Shown here: positions 1 through 12,500 of the stretch, one piece after another
Position numbering within the stretch: the first letter of the stretch is position 1
Layout of the letters: every line of letters begins with the position of its first letter
NCBI GenBank assembly: GCA_920105625.2
Contig: OV050033.1
Location: forward strand, 10,396,001-10,460,000
From: Clusia tigrina
Lineage: Eukaryota; Arthropoda; Insecta; Diptera; Clusiidae
Reading direction: 5' to 3'
Length of the DNA stretch: 64,000 nucleotides
Made by a program: the position numbers and the translations under genes
Notes under the pieces: generated by a model
Databases searched by the model: none
What the model saw: the letters and a program-made list of their open reading frames with translations, nothing else
Told to the model about the DNA's origin: nothing

Positions 1-65
1 GTAAGTTGTCTACAATGTGTTCTAATCGAAGGTCTTATTAAAATGTTATTTATTGTATATTCCAG

Positions 66-213
66 CAAGCGATATGTCCCTGATACTAGTGGAGGAATTA
101 GTGGTTTTGGTGTACCCCCTGCTGGTAGGCCGCAGCCACAACAACCACCATCTGGCGGGGGTAATGGCATGTTTGGAAATACTTGGGGTCGTGGTCATAC
201 GCTGGGACAGTAA
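66..213 (+). CDS. Der-1: Derlin-1, C-terminal exon (partial gene)
   Basis: The window opens on a splice donor (GTAAGT at 1-6). An acceptor AG at 64-65 leads into 49 codons ending at TAA 211-213. The peptide carries SGFGVPPA followed by a Gly/Pro/Gln-rich tail ending WGRGHTLGQ. This matches the cytosolic tail of Derlin-1, whose family motif is GVSGFGVPPA with a tail ending WGQGFRLG. Derlin-1 is a multispanning ER protein that helps move misfolded proteins to the cytosol for degradation (ERAD), and the tail contacts p97/VCP. The membrane part lies upstream of the window. The gene is convergent with the dynein gene that ends at 592. Identification rests on this short tail only, but the motif is distinctive. 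Confidence 0.85.
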
Positions 214-591
214 ACAAATACATTAATCCTATGGTCATACTAAAAAATTAATAAATAAGAAGGGTAACATAAAAAAAGTACTGAGAATTTGTATTTAATT
301 TGCATACCAAGCTTTGATCAAGTGGCATGTAATTTTTTACTCCAGCTAATTTGTAAGTTTTTGGTAATTCTTCATTAATCTCCAAAAAATCTACTGTGTA
401 AACAATTTTAAAACTACAACTAAGAATGCTGTAATTATTAGCGATTAATCGAAATATAAATTTCAGCTTATTGTAAAATATCAAAGAAGTAAATCTATTT
501 GTAAATGAATATTTATTGTTGATAAAATCGTATACATACAATAAAATTTAAATATATTAACCAAAATATTTGTACTAGTAAGCGTACATAA
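214..591. other. Convergent 3' gap between Derlin-1 and the dynein gene
   Basis: AT-rich sequence between two stop codons facing each other. It holds the Derlin-1 poly(A) signal and, on the minus strand, a possible AATAAA at 512-517 for the dynein transcript, about 75 bases after its stop. I see no conserved coding sequence. Confidence 0.6.
250..255 (+). terminator. AATAAA poly(A) signal of Derlin-1
   Basis: A canonical AATAAA lies 37 bases after the Derlin-1 stop codon, a normal distance for a short 3' UTR. Confidence 0.6.
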
Positions 592-3500
592 TTATTTTAT
601 ATCACCCAGCAGAGCAACGCCTCGCATTATCCAGTGATCGGGCGGCTTCACAGACTGCAGCCACAAGGGACAAATGTAGTTAAGACCCGTACGTACCATT
701 TTCTTGTAAACGGGACACTGAGATGTATCAAAATAAACATAAGTGAACAAATATATACAATTATCGAATTCTATTCTACAACGTACCGTGTACAACTTTG
801 GATTCTTGGGTGCCACCGAGTTGATGGCATATATATGCACCACTGGCATTAGCACGTACAGCACTTTATTTGTGGCCTCCACCATGCGCGACGTCTTTCG
901 ATCCCAACCAGCGCCGTCCAAGAACAAACCGTACACAAAGACACCCTCTTTGGGCGGTTTCTTACACTCATCGGTGTTCACCTTCAAGACATCATTGTGC
1001 ATGGTTACCTGATCCAAGGCCCAACCTTGATGAGAGCGTGCCACTTCTTGTTTCATGGCAGTGAGGAAACCTTGCGGGTTAAAGAAACCAGACATCCAGA
1101 AGACCACTGGCCGCGCCTTAAAGTATACAATATGAAAAAAGTATTTAATGTCAGAGATGTGTCTTGTAGTGTTATAAAGCAACTACTCATTTGTAGTGGA
1201 ATTTGTATGAAAACTTATTTTATAAAAATGAGGTAGTAAGTATAATGAACCCCTCAAATCCTGATAGATTTTTGGGGTCACTTTGCGAAACACAATGAAT
1301 TCATGTGTGTGGAATTTCACTAATAGTGTATGCAAATAAGGAAAATGGTAAATTATATCTCTGCTGGGGACTGCCAAAAAATCTCCTGTTAAAATTATTC
1401 CGCAGTGAGCAAAGCTTGTGTCATACTTCGAATTCAACAGCCCATTAGCACGAGTCATAAAAAGGCAAAGATGTGGCAAAAATTTTAAATCTTTTTACAC
1501 TTTCCTTTCAATCGTTTCAAGGGGAAACTGTTTCATGGTTACTGTCTCAATGAATTATTAAAGTTGTATATTTACTAATCCGATTTGAATCATCGAGTCC
1601 GAAGTGGGTCTCCTGTCTGGAGGAAGAAGAGGACGGTACAGAAAATCTTGTTTGTCCTGCCTTTGCCAGAATGAGGAGGCACTTAATAATTAGATGTATT
1701 GGGAATAGACTATGTATATATACTCGTATGTACCTTATCCTTGAACAGACTTCTAAGATTCATAAAATGTGTAACTTCCCTTTCACAATCCTCTATCTAT
1801 CCTCCTAATATTTACAGGTGCTTAGAATAGAATGGGTATCACTGCCTGAGCGCTTGTACACCTCTTTGGCGGTTCTCCGGCCTATCCCACTTCACTACTT
1901 CTATTCTATCGTCAACAGAGAAAAACCAGTTGAACCCTAAAAGTAGGCAGTAATTTTGTGTTTTGTTTAACATTCTGAAATGAAAATATGCATTAAACCT
2001 CATCACATGAATAACCGAAGTTGTAGAGCGTAGCGATACATAGATATAGCGAGAGATATAGATAGATACGAGATATAGATAGATACGAGATTTAGATAGA
2101 TACGAGATATAGATAGATACGAGATTTAGATAGATACGAGATATAGATAGATACGAGATATAGATAGATACGAGATATAGATAGATACGAGAAAGGTATA
2201 TAGTAGGTACGTACTCCAAAACACCAACCGTAGAACTGTTGATTGCGTTCCAGCAGCTCAGAAAACCAAAATCCCAACGTGGATGACAGCCAACTGCCTC
2301 GTATCCATATTTCTGGCACTCGAGCATTGAAAATATTATCCAAAGCGTCACGTAAATTTTCACTCATAATAATTGTGCCTTGGATGGCCAGCAGCAGGTC
2401 CTTCAGTGTATTGCGTACGAGTATTAATATCTGAAGATGTTCATATGCATCTACATATAGTGTATGAAGACTTTAAAACATAATGCCAAAGACGATTACC
2501 TTTTGCATGCGATCAATTTCCTGACGCAAAAATATATTCATAGAGCCGGTAGCTCCCATCAATTTGAGCCGTTCTTTTACCTCATAGAGATCGTATGCTG
2601 GAGGCACTTTACTTAGCATTTCTCTGGTCGTGCGAGCCACCTTATCCTCACGCGTCTCACCAACACCAGCCGACGATTCTAATATATTAAATATTATTAT
2701 AGAGAAATGTTAATGGAATATCTTAAAATATAAGAATTATGAATATTTTTGGAATGATTGCATTTCATTCTGCAGCGAATCCAATCTCAAATTTCTTCAT
2801 TCGCGAATGGAAAATAATACTTTGCTTCATTACTTTGTGTGATACAATCAATATCAGGCGTTGTCGCATGTGTTTATAGCATGTATCACGCAAACCAGAG
2901 TCTAGTCTTGGAGCCGTCTTTGAAGATGGATTGATTTTCTTCTCCAACTGGGTTATGATGAACACAACCACCGCACCGAATAAAGCTCCGACTACGAAAC
3001 CCTTGATGAAGGAACAAAGACTTGACTCGCACTTACTGTGCGGGAAGAATCTTTTGTTTCATTTGGAAAAAGAATACATCTTTTCACACAGTCGTCAACG
3101 AATTTTAGATTTTGAGAGTCCTTCATGGGAAGGAAATATTGAATGCGTTCCTCATCAAATATTTGCTTTTCTCTCTCGGTTTATTGCTTTCTCAAAGAAA
3201 TAACATTCCCCATAAATAGACACATCAAAAATGGTTGGTTTAAGTTAAAAAAGATAGGATCGATGAGTAGTTTAAATTCATACAAAAAACGGACAATGTT
3301 GTAATTAGAAGTTCAAGCACGTAGAGGTCTACTCTCTCATCAAACCTCTAACTTAAATTACTCATCTTAATCTGCCTTTGACTGAGATATCTTACCTTCC
3401 ACTGAGATACCTTACCTATCACTGAGCTATCTTACCTTTGGGCTGTATCGAAATGATCGTATCCAAAATGGAACGCGTTGTGTTTGTTTGATAGGTAATA

Positions 3501-6500
3501 TCCGCATTCGGATGGAAACCATACACTTGCGGTGGATCCAAATTGGGCATGCCCTCGATGGCTTCCAGATATCCGTCCTGTTCCTTGAAACTGAAAATGC
3601 GATAGTTTTTGTAGAACTCAAACGTCTCGGCGAAGAGATGATCGTGAAACCACACTTTGGCGAAAGTATTGAGCAGACGTTTGTCGTAGTCGTCGGTGAC
3701 ACGGCCGCCATACTGCACCTCTCCCAGCATATAGCGCACAGTTGTCCAACTGATGCCTTTGCCAATATCCAAGTCGTCCAGGTGATTTTGTACGAACAAG
3801 CAACTGGCGTACCAGTCTGCAAAGTTAAATTCATACGGGATATTCCAGCCCAGGGGTCCAAACTTGCGCCGCTCTTGGACTACGGTATGTAGAAAGGAGA
3901 TAGCGAACACGAGCGGATGATAGTATGGAGACTGTGAGTAGTCCAGGAAGTCCTGCGACATGTTGGCATAGGTACGTTTCAGCCCTGCACGAACGCCTGC
4001 TGGAGGTTCGTTAGTGAATTTGATGGACATCTGCAGAAGGGTAATGGGAAATTTGGGGTGTGGTTCGGTGGTGATCCATATACGCATGTTATCATTAACG
4101 GTTTCAGGGCTGACCCTCTCCAGCTCCAGTAACTGCAGTGTCAGTTCGTTCATGTAATCTAACCCCAAATGGCAATTTTGTAGCAAAACCCACCCACCTT
4201 CCTCCAAACAGGTGGCGACCAATTTTCGGGCATGCACTTCCTGACCCTGACCCATTGAAATCGGATAGCACTTGAGTTCGTTCTTTTTGGCCAATGATTC
4301 AATATTTGACGAAGGGTCTGAGCCCATGGACAAGAAACATACCAGCGGCGTTAATGCCTTACTTTCCGAGAGAAGCTCATCAAAGTTAAGCACTACTGGT
4401 TCCGCGAAGCGTTCGCCCAGAGAGTTGGAAATATACTTGCGGCTTTGCGAGATCGTCCGATCCGTACACCACGAACGAATCAACAACAATTTGCGGAAAG
4501 GATCCAATGAATTATAACCATCCGGTATGGATTCATTCTCCGGGCTGTCTTTCTTATACCACACATACCAGCTGCGCTCATTGTTGGTTACCTTCGTCAG
4601 GACATTAACGAATGTGTTCAGCTTGGACAGCTGCACCAGATTTAGCCAAGTTTCGTCGGTAATCCAACGGAATGGCACTGGCGGACAGTCGTTTAGATTC
4701 AATGCAGCGCCACCCTTAATTAAATTCTGGAATTCATCATAAGTGACTAGATCCGTCTGACGATCTATGTTTAAAGCCATCAGCAGCACAAATAAGTATT
4801 TGTGTTCCTCGTAGAGTCCGCGCGACTTGTAGCGATAGATCTCGAAGGTCAAGTACGAAATGATGCGTTTGATGCGCTTTTGCGTGATGTGCGTTTTGGC
4901 CGAGTTATGCATAGAAGCGTCAAAGCGGTCGAGGAACTGCACCAACGACGTCTGATACATATTATTCACCATGGCCATGGCGCAAACCAAAAAGTACAAA
5001 ACACTGCCACGAGTGGCTACCGGACGATATTCCTCACGTGCCATATTAATCTTCACCTCTGTAACTTTCGCTATTTCCAGCTTCTCTTTCACTTCAATGG
5101 CGGTATTCTTACTAGTATTCAACACCTCAATAACGGTGACATCGTCCAGCAAACTGCCCTCGGTGGTGGAGAGCTTGTGCAATAGATTTGCCTCGAGTTC
5201 TTTCATCTTCTTCATATTGCCTGTGACGGTCTCGACCAAGTTCGTACGCTCGTCCTCCAGTTCCTTGCGTTCCGTAAGTATAACACGACCGAGCAATTGA
5301 TCTTCCAGACCTTTCATAGTGACCGTAAAGTCAATAACAGATGTGCGTGCGAAAATCTCCGGCGTATATGAAGGATTGGGTAGTTTCGTGGTTATGTAAC
5401 ACCTGAAGCTGGCATTGTAATCGATTTCTTTGTCACCCAATTTAATTTTGTATGTAGTGCCGACTTTCAATAAATTACGATCCAGGACATTGTCCAAGCT
5501 CGGATCCAACTCCTCGCCTACGTCCTCGATTATCAGTGGCAAACCCATGCTGACCGCATCTTCGACATGATTTCGGAAGTACTTGTGATTCAGCGATGTT
5601 ACAATCAAATGATTCATCTTCTCCTTATTTTTAATCCATGCTTTACCTTGTGACTGCGGATCGATAAGTAAAGAAAATCTCACTGCCTTCGTAGCTACAA
5701 TTCCATTCTGTATTGAGAGCTCATCGGTGGGCAACCCCTGCAAATTCCATTCGCCGATTTGCGTACGATCAGTGAGGCTCTCAATAATGTTAATGTTCGT
5801 AGAAAGCGGAATGAGCCTCTCTAAAATCTCCTTATGCCAGTGAGATTGTAAATCTGAGCGGTATTCCTGGTTAAATGGACCCGTATAGGACAGAAAAGCC
5901 GTCAGCAGAATTGTATCGCCGACGAGTCGCTCTGTTTCGCTTTTGAACTGAGCTATTTGTTCGGTCCAGCGGATCTTCTCACCAGCCAAACCTCCAATTA
6001 AAGCTGTAGCGGCATCCATTTTCTCTTGACACTTCCTGGCTTCGCCTAACACCGAATCCTTCTTCGATATAGCTTCGTCGAACTTCTTTTGGACCTCGGC
6101 TAATTCCAGTTCCTTCGCAGCAAAAAGATCTTCAGCTTCTTTCAAATCGGAAGAAGCTTTCTGGTACTTCGCCTCCTGCACGGCCAAGTTGGCCTTCAGT
6201 GGCAACACCTCCTTATTGACCTCAAAGTATTTGGACATTGCAATGGTCCAAGATAGCAAGCCAGCAACATTGCCGCAAGCAACTTTGGCAGCTTCAAAAT
6301 TATAAAAGCTAAGGAAATAATAATAACGGGAATGTTTCAAGTGCACCATCTAAAATGTTAAAAAAAAATATACGTACGGGTAGCTGAAGTAGGGTATCAG
6401 CAGATCCACCATTTCAGCGTTGATGCAATCGGTCGGATAGTCCACAATCTTCCTTAGGAAGCTCGTATCGGACATAACCTTCAATGACTCCTCCCACGAA

Positions 6501-9500
6501 CTCTGCAAGAATTGTTTCTCCATATCTGGTTTGACGGGCTTCACACGTTTGCGGAAATATATGCATACAGCGTCCATAATCAAAGTGATCAAATAAGGTG
6601 GTTTACCCAGCTTGCGGACTGTGGCAATATCAGCAGCTTTAATGGTCTACAAAGTTCATGAAATTCCTTTATAGTTTATATTCAAAGAGCATGGAGACTA
6701 AATAATAAACACCTCCTTCTTAAACACAAAAATTTTATGATTCAACGAAGTACAGAATAAGGATGCATGCCCAAGTAGGTTGTCAGAGAGAAGATTCCAC
6801 ATTTTTCCTCTCAATATAAACAGCAGAAATTGACGAGCATGAAGCAGGAACGCTAGGCTAAGGAGGTTTGTGACAATGGGGTGAAACTCTCCTCCTACCC
6901 ACCTTGGACCTCCTTCCCACCCAGGAGCTCGTTCACGGCCAACCCGTGCATGACTTCAGTCTAGCCATGAATAGCTGTGATTTCTATCAGTCTTGCAAGG
7001 AAATTGCTATATTTCTATCGAGGATCCCACTGAAATGCAGTTTCCCGTCCGGTATAAATCGGACCCTAGACTTTTTATCAACACCTCCAGTCGATATCAA
7101 GGATTCTCGCAGTTTTGGCGGTACCATGGTCCGATATACCGAGCACTCAGGAACGAAACACAACTTCTAGCCAGAGATCTAACTATTAAATTTCTTCCTC
7201 TCCTACACGATCGCACCTCTGTTAGTATTACTTATTCATTACCTTTAAAGCAGCCTCAGCTTCTTCCAAAGCTGGTCTAGCCTTCTCCAACTTCCCTTCG
7301 GCTACTTGCTTATCCGCTGAAATGATTGTCACCAACTCAGTGGCTTGTGCTTTCTTTTCCGCCACTTGAACCTTGACGATTTCAGCCTCAGCTGTCGATT
7401 CTGCCACAGTCTCCAACACTACTTCCGCCTCTTCCGTAGCCACCGCAATGATTTTATTCATTTCGATCAACTCTATTTTCAATTTGCCCACTGAGAAGCC
7501 AGCTTCGTCCAATTTGTCCAAGCCTGAAGTCATGCGCACGGCCATTGTTATTATATTGACTTGTTTCTCCTTATATAACTTCTTGTAACTCTCCAAAAAT
7601 GATATTAACGATTTGGGCGTTACGAATGTAATGCGTCGGAAACGATCGAAATAGGTAATGCATGCGTCCTGTACAGTTTCGTGTATCCAACTCATTATAT
7701 CGATCACTTGTTCCTTCACCTCTTGGCTGCATTCGATTTCAAATGAGTTAAGATAATGCGAGGAGACGGCTACACGAGCGTCTTCCGGCCATTTCTGGAA
7801 CCAGTCGATAACGCAACCCGAAATAAGGCCGGGGAATTTCAGTGACCGAGCCCGGAATTTTTCACCGATCTAATGATGGGATTACCTTTAACCTAATAAG
7901 AACACCCACAGAAATCACACAACTATACTTACTGGTGAGAAGCAGAGGGCTATATGCAGGTTGGCGCGAGCACGAGACAGGAAGAAATCATATAAGTTAT
8001 CCTGAGTTGGTGGACGTCTGGGTTGTAATTTCTTCATGACCGGTATTATTTCATTATAAATTTCATCTGCGTCAATAAAAGTTATTGATAAAGAACCGCA
8101 AACGATTTGTCTGTGAATCTTACCCAATTCATCTTTGGCAAATAGGTTGGCAATTTCCCCAGAGCTTAGAATATTATTGATGTACTCTAGGAAAGCTTCG
8201 TCTTTGATTTCATTATCGGTGAAAATGAACGTAATGCCTCTGCCTTCCAAACCTGCGGTACGATACAAATACTTTAAATCATCCACGAGATTGCCAGCAT
8301 TGTAGGCTCGCGTCAATGTTATCTGGAAAAATTTGTAGCCAGCAATAAAGGACGCCAGCCGCGTTAAACTTTGTTTTCCGGATCCGCCGACACCAACCAG
8401 CAGCGCATTGCCTCTAAAATATGGAACACGTACAACAAAATGAACACGCAGATAGTCAATCAGCCCTAAAGAGATATTCGTCCCGATTTCACCTGATACT
8501 GATTTGGATTGGTATTCAAATCCTCATGAAATCGGAGGGAATATTTTTCAATATCATCAATTGACAACTTTTCGCAGTTCTCAAACAGGCAATTTTGCCT
8601 TTGTACTTCAACCTTCCTCCCGTCTTCCTTGGATACCAACCTTACCTTTGTATACTTAAAATTCTCGACACAATAATTAGATGTATTAAAGCATCATGGA
8701 AAAACACCATATCCATTTGGTAACCGCGCACGTATTCATTGAACTGACCCATATACCATATGACCTTATCTCTCACAATTTCAATGCTGTAATATTGAAC
8801 GGTTCACCTTTGAAAAGCCATTTCATCTTCTTTTTTCCATTCTATACGTTACCTTGGCATCTCCTCGTAAATTTTTGGAGGTTCCAGCGACACTTCCTCT
8901 TCATCATCCATAGCCTCGGGAGCATCTCGCAGGAAGTCGACAAAGAACGTCTCTTCTTCGGGATATAATTCGTAGTAATCGTGCAAATGTGCTTTCGAAT
9001 CTCTTTTCATGCGATCAACAAACCAATCCTTATCTTTCACATCCGTGAAACGATCTGCTATAACCCGCGTGCACTCGTGCTGCCACAGCTTCAAAACGTC
9101 CGACACAGATTGACATTCTTCGGGCGCTACTTTCAGCATACCTTCCCAAATACGCGACAAATCTCGCAAGTTGAAAACATAATGGAAGTTGGCCGGTGTG
9201 GGCAGCATTTTGATTTTGATATTTTGCCAGAATATGCGCGTCAGAGGCACCAAAACGGGTATGACGGCGCAAACTTCCTCATTAAAACGCGCCGCGCAGA
9301 AATAACCTTCACCGATATTACTGAAGATTTGATCCATGGAGCTGTGACTGGGCAATGTGCAATTGAATATGGCCATGTGGCGTTTCAAACGATTTGGTAT
9401 ATCGTTGCGGCCACCGCCGGGATGAATCATGGCCGCCAGCAACTGCATATCCATAATAGTCGAAAAGTCGCCTACAAAGCGAAGTGCGGCATAAGAAACC

Positions 9501-12500
9501 AACAAATATAGAAGCTTAATAGGACAATTCACCTGGTTTCTCCAGGGAGTAAAAGCCGCGTTGTTCAATCATTTGCCGCACTATTTCGTTGGTGATTTGA
9601 TCACCCCACTCATTGATTACGGGCATATTAATATCATCGATGAATATTGTCATTGAGCGTTGGCCTGGCGGTCCATAAGTTGTTCCCACGCGCTTCTCCA
9701 CATACGATTCAATGATGCGCTATATAGAGATGGACAGGAAATGAGCAGAGAATTTACGTTACCACACATGCCTGAGACATTGGGAACCAGAGGCAGCCTC
9801 CTTCAGGCTCGCAACGTCTCATGCAAGAAGTTACGGCTCCAATATACCTGATACATATTCGGTGTGGTGGCAGATGAGAAATTAAACGACTTCGACAGAT
9901 GAGCTTCTGGGTCGTATTGCGACATGTAACCTTTAACCATGACGGTTTTCGCGGTACCTTGCTCGCCGATCAGCAGAACTTGCTTCTTCTGTTTTGCTAT
10001 GTTATGCAGAAGAAAGCCTGTGCGCACATTGTCGACATTGGGCACCAGTATGGAAGAGAATTCGGGTATACTGTCTTCTGGATACAGATAGTTCTCCACC
10101 CTGGTTTGCCAGTGTTGCCAGTTACCTGTATCGTCCACATAGAATTCGAATATTGTCTCGGTCGGTTGCTTTTTAGGCCACTCTGTAAAAAGATTGTGAA
10201 AATGTCTTATTCCAAAAGAAGCGCGTGAAAAAGTTGGACACTTACTTAGTTTGGATGGATGTTTCACGAGAAATTCCTCCAGTTTCTCGCGCTCGCCAAT
10301 CTCCAGAACCGCACCTAATGTCCACATCAAGGCAAACAAGAAAGTCCGCTCCAAGTATCGTTCCGCCCGATTGGGCGTATCTTCAAGCAGACCATCCAAA
10401 ATTTCCAACATTTGCTTTATATAGATAGCTTCTAGAATCTTCATTTTAGCCACCAACTTCGTTTGCAAAAATGTGTGAGCTTCATCATAGACAGCCTCAT
10501 AACAATTACGGAATATGTCCTGTTCTTGTGACGAACGCTTTCGTAACCAGGCTGTGACAAACAAATATTGTTAATCTATTTATTTAGCTGCCCCCAAATA
10601 TATATCACCTTCCATATAAACCCGCCACTTTAAAACCGAGGAGCTTAGAAATACCATGCCCACACGACTGACAGTGGCTGGCGAAGCATTGTCCACATTA
10701 TCGGGCTCGAACACTAGCTTTGAGTTGTCAGCCATTTTGATACGATCACCATTGGCCAATGTCAATGTTTTATTATCATCCAGCACAGAATTCAAATTCT
10801 CAATCCATACAGCGTCCACGGGACCATCCAACACAATCCAGCAGAACTGAGATTTTGGTATTTTCAGCGTACGACGCCAAAGTGTCGAAAAGATTCCATC
10901 GGTCCAGTCATTGGTGGCCACATCGAGGCGGCCAAACATTTGCGGAGCCGTTATCGCCTGTTGCCAAATTTCATATACAAATTTCCTTAGAGTATTATTT
11001 ATACACTCGTATTATATTTACCTTGGGATTCATGCGCATCTCCTTGTGAGGATTGCCCATTTCAGTAAAGCATTTGAGCATGGCATTTGTGCAACTGGTC
11101 TTTCCCGAGCCCGTCGGTCCCATCAACATGAGACCGTGACGCACCAGCGACGTTTCATACAACTGCACAACTTTCAAGTTCCACTCGGGATTATTAATAT
11201 AGCCCACATCCTCCACGACTTTATACAGAGCCTTCTGAAGATCCTTGTAGACGCCCTGTGTCAGTTTAATGCCAGGGAACATGTCCTCAATTAGCGATAT
11301 GAACAAACCTTCGTCCTCGTCAATTAACTTCGAGACATTCATGTCTCTCAGCACACGCATCACAATGGTCTCTTCGGTATCATTCGGATTTGCACGTCTC
11401 TGGGCTCCCAATGTACGCAACACTGACAAAATATTCCGCAGACCGAAATCGTAATGCACCTGCTTGGACAGCTGTTCTTCGCACAGTATGTACAAGGTGT
11501 AGAATTTCCGTGATAGAACTAAATTGTCCTTAAAACCACAACTGGCCAATTTGACGCGAATGATGATGGCACGATCGGGAACCATCATTGCTACTGTACG
11601 GAACATTACCTTTAAATTCTCGGGCAACTCCTGACGGCCCGCATAACCCGGATTCATGGTAATGAAGATACCAAATTCGGGATTAAGCGTAACAATATCA
11701 CCATCGCTAAAGATAAACGAGGTACGTTTTTCCTTACGAGCCGTTAGTACGATACTGCAAGAGAGATGGATGCACATTTACGTGGGCCCGAATTAAGGAT
11801 TAGAAAGTATACTCACTAAATTTGCTGAGCGGCCACTGATAACACCGGCAGTTCAATACGATTAAACTCGTCGAAACAACCCCAGGAGCCGGACTGCGCC
11901 AAGCCTTTGTAGATACGCGCCAAGCCACGGAAATCCATTTGATCTGAGCAGTTAAACACCACCACCAATTTTCCCAAGGCGCGTCCCATATCTTTGGTGG
12001 TCTCTGTTTTACCTGTGCCTGCCGGTCCTGCCGGTGCTCCGCCCATACACATGCCTAAACAGAGAAAAAGCAACTCAGTTAAAAATAGTGCTCTTCCAAA
12101 CCGACCAAGAATCGATGCTTTTGTGTCATCCATGGACGCCATCAGAGTTCACTAAGTAAGACAACACCTTCCCAGAGAATTTCGCCACACATTCACAATA
12201 ATTCACATTTTCATGAAGTCTTTGATGGACCTCAAAAATCATGGATCAATATGAACGCCTTCAAGCTACAGTATCCATTTTTGATATTCTACCTAATGGA
12301 CCCTGAACGTCACACAATCTCAAACCCCCTACTACTTACCTATAGCTTGAGCTAACGTTATATAACAGCGATCGGTAAGCGGGGTGATGGCCAAACGTTC
12401 AGTCACGCCGAGATATTCATTCTGGTATATAAAGTTCACATCGGTTATACCAACGGTGATATCATCATTATCTTCGTTGTAATAGAAACGCGCCTGTTTC

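Larger units (their letters stand above)
592..7869 (-). other. Dynein stalk, microtubule-binding domain, AAA5-AAA6 and C-terminus (exons 29-35)
   Basis: Exon 29 carries the ascending stalk coiled coil ([15 protein letters not shown] at its end). Exon 30 carries the microtubule-binding tip. The 2873-bp exon 31 opens with the tip's conserved [10 protein letters not shown] and the descending coiled coil rich in Glu and Lys. It then encodes AAA5 ([26 protein letters not shown]), AAA6 ([35 protein letters not shown]) and [13 protein letters not shown]. Exons 32-35 form the C-terminal cap ([40 protein letters not shown]). Nothing is truncated. Confidence 0.92.

Noticed and set aside
1..213. Selenoprotein K-like Gly-rich tail
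   Set aside because: The SGFGVPPA motif and WGxGxxLG end are those of Derlin-1; no in-frame TGA is present.
1689..1704. Word AATAATTAGATGTATT shared by a dynein intron and dynein exon 26 (near 8668)
   Set aside because: A 16-base AT-rich match with no extension; most likely chance.
3488..3892. Plus-strand ORFs opposite dynein exons (also 4802-5185, 8981-9511, 14260-14655 and 20379-20999)
   Set aside because: Antisense shadows of conserved dynein coding sequence, with no start context or family similarity of their own.
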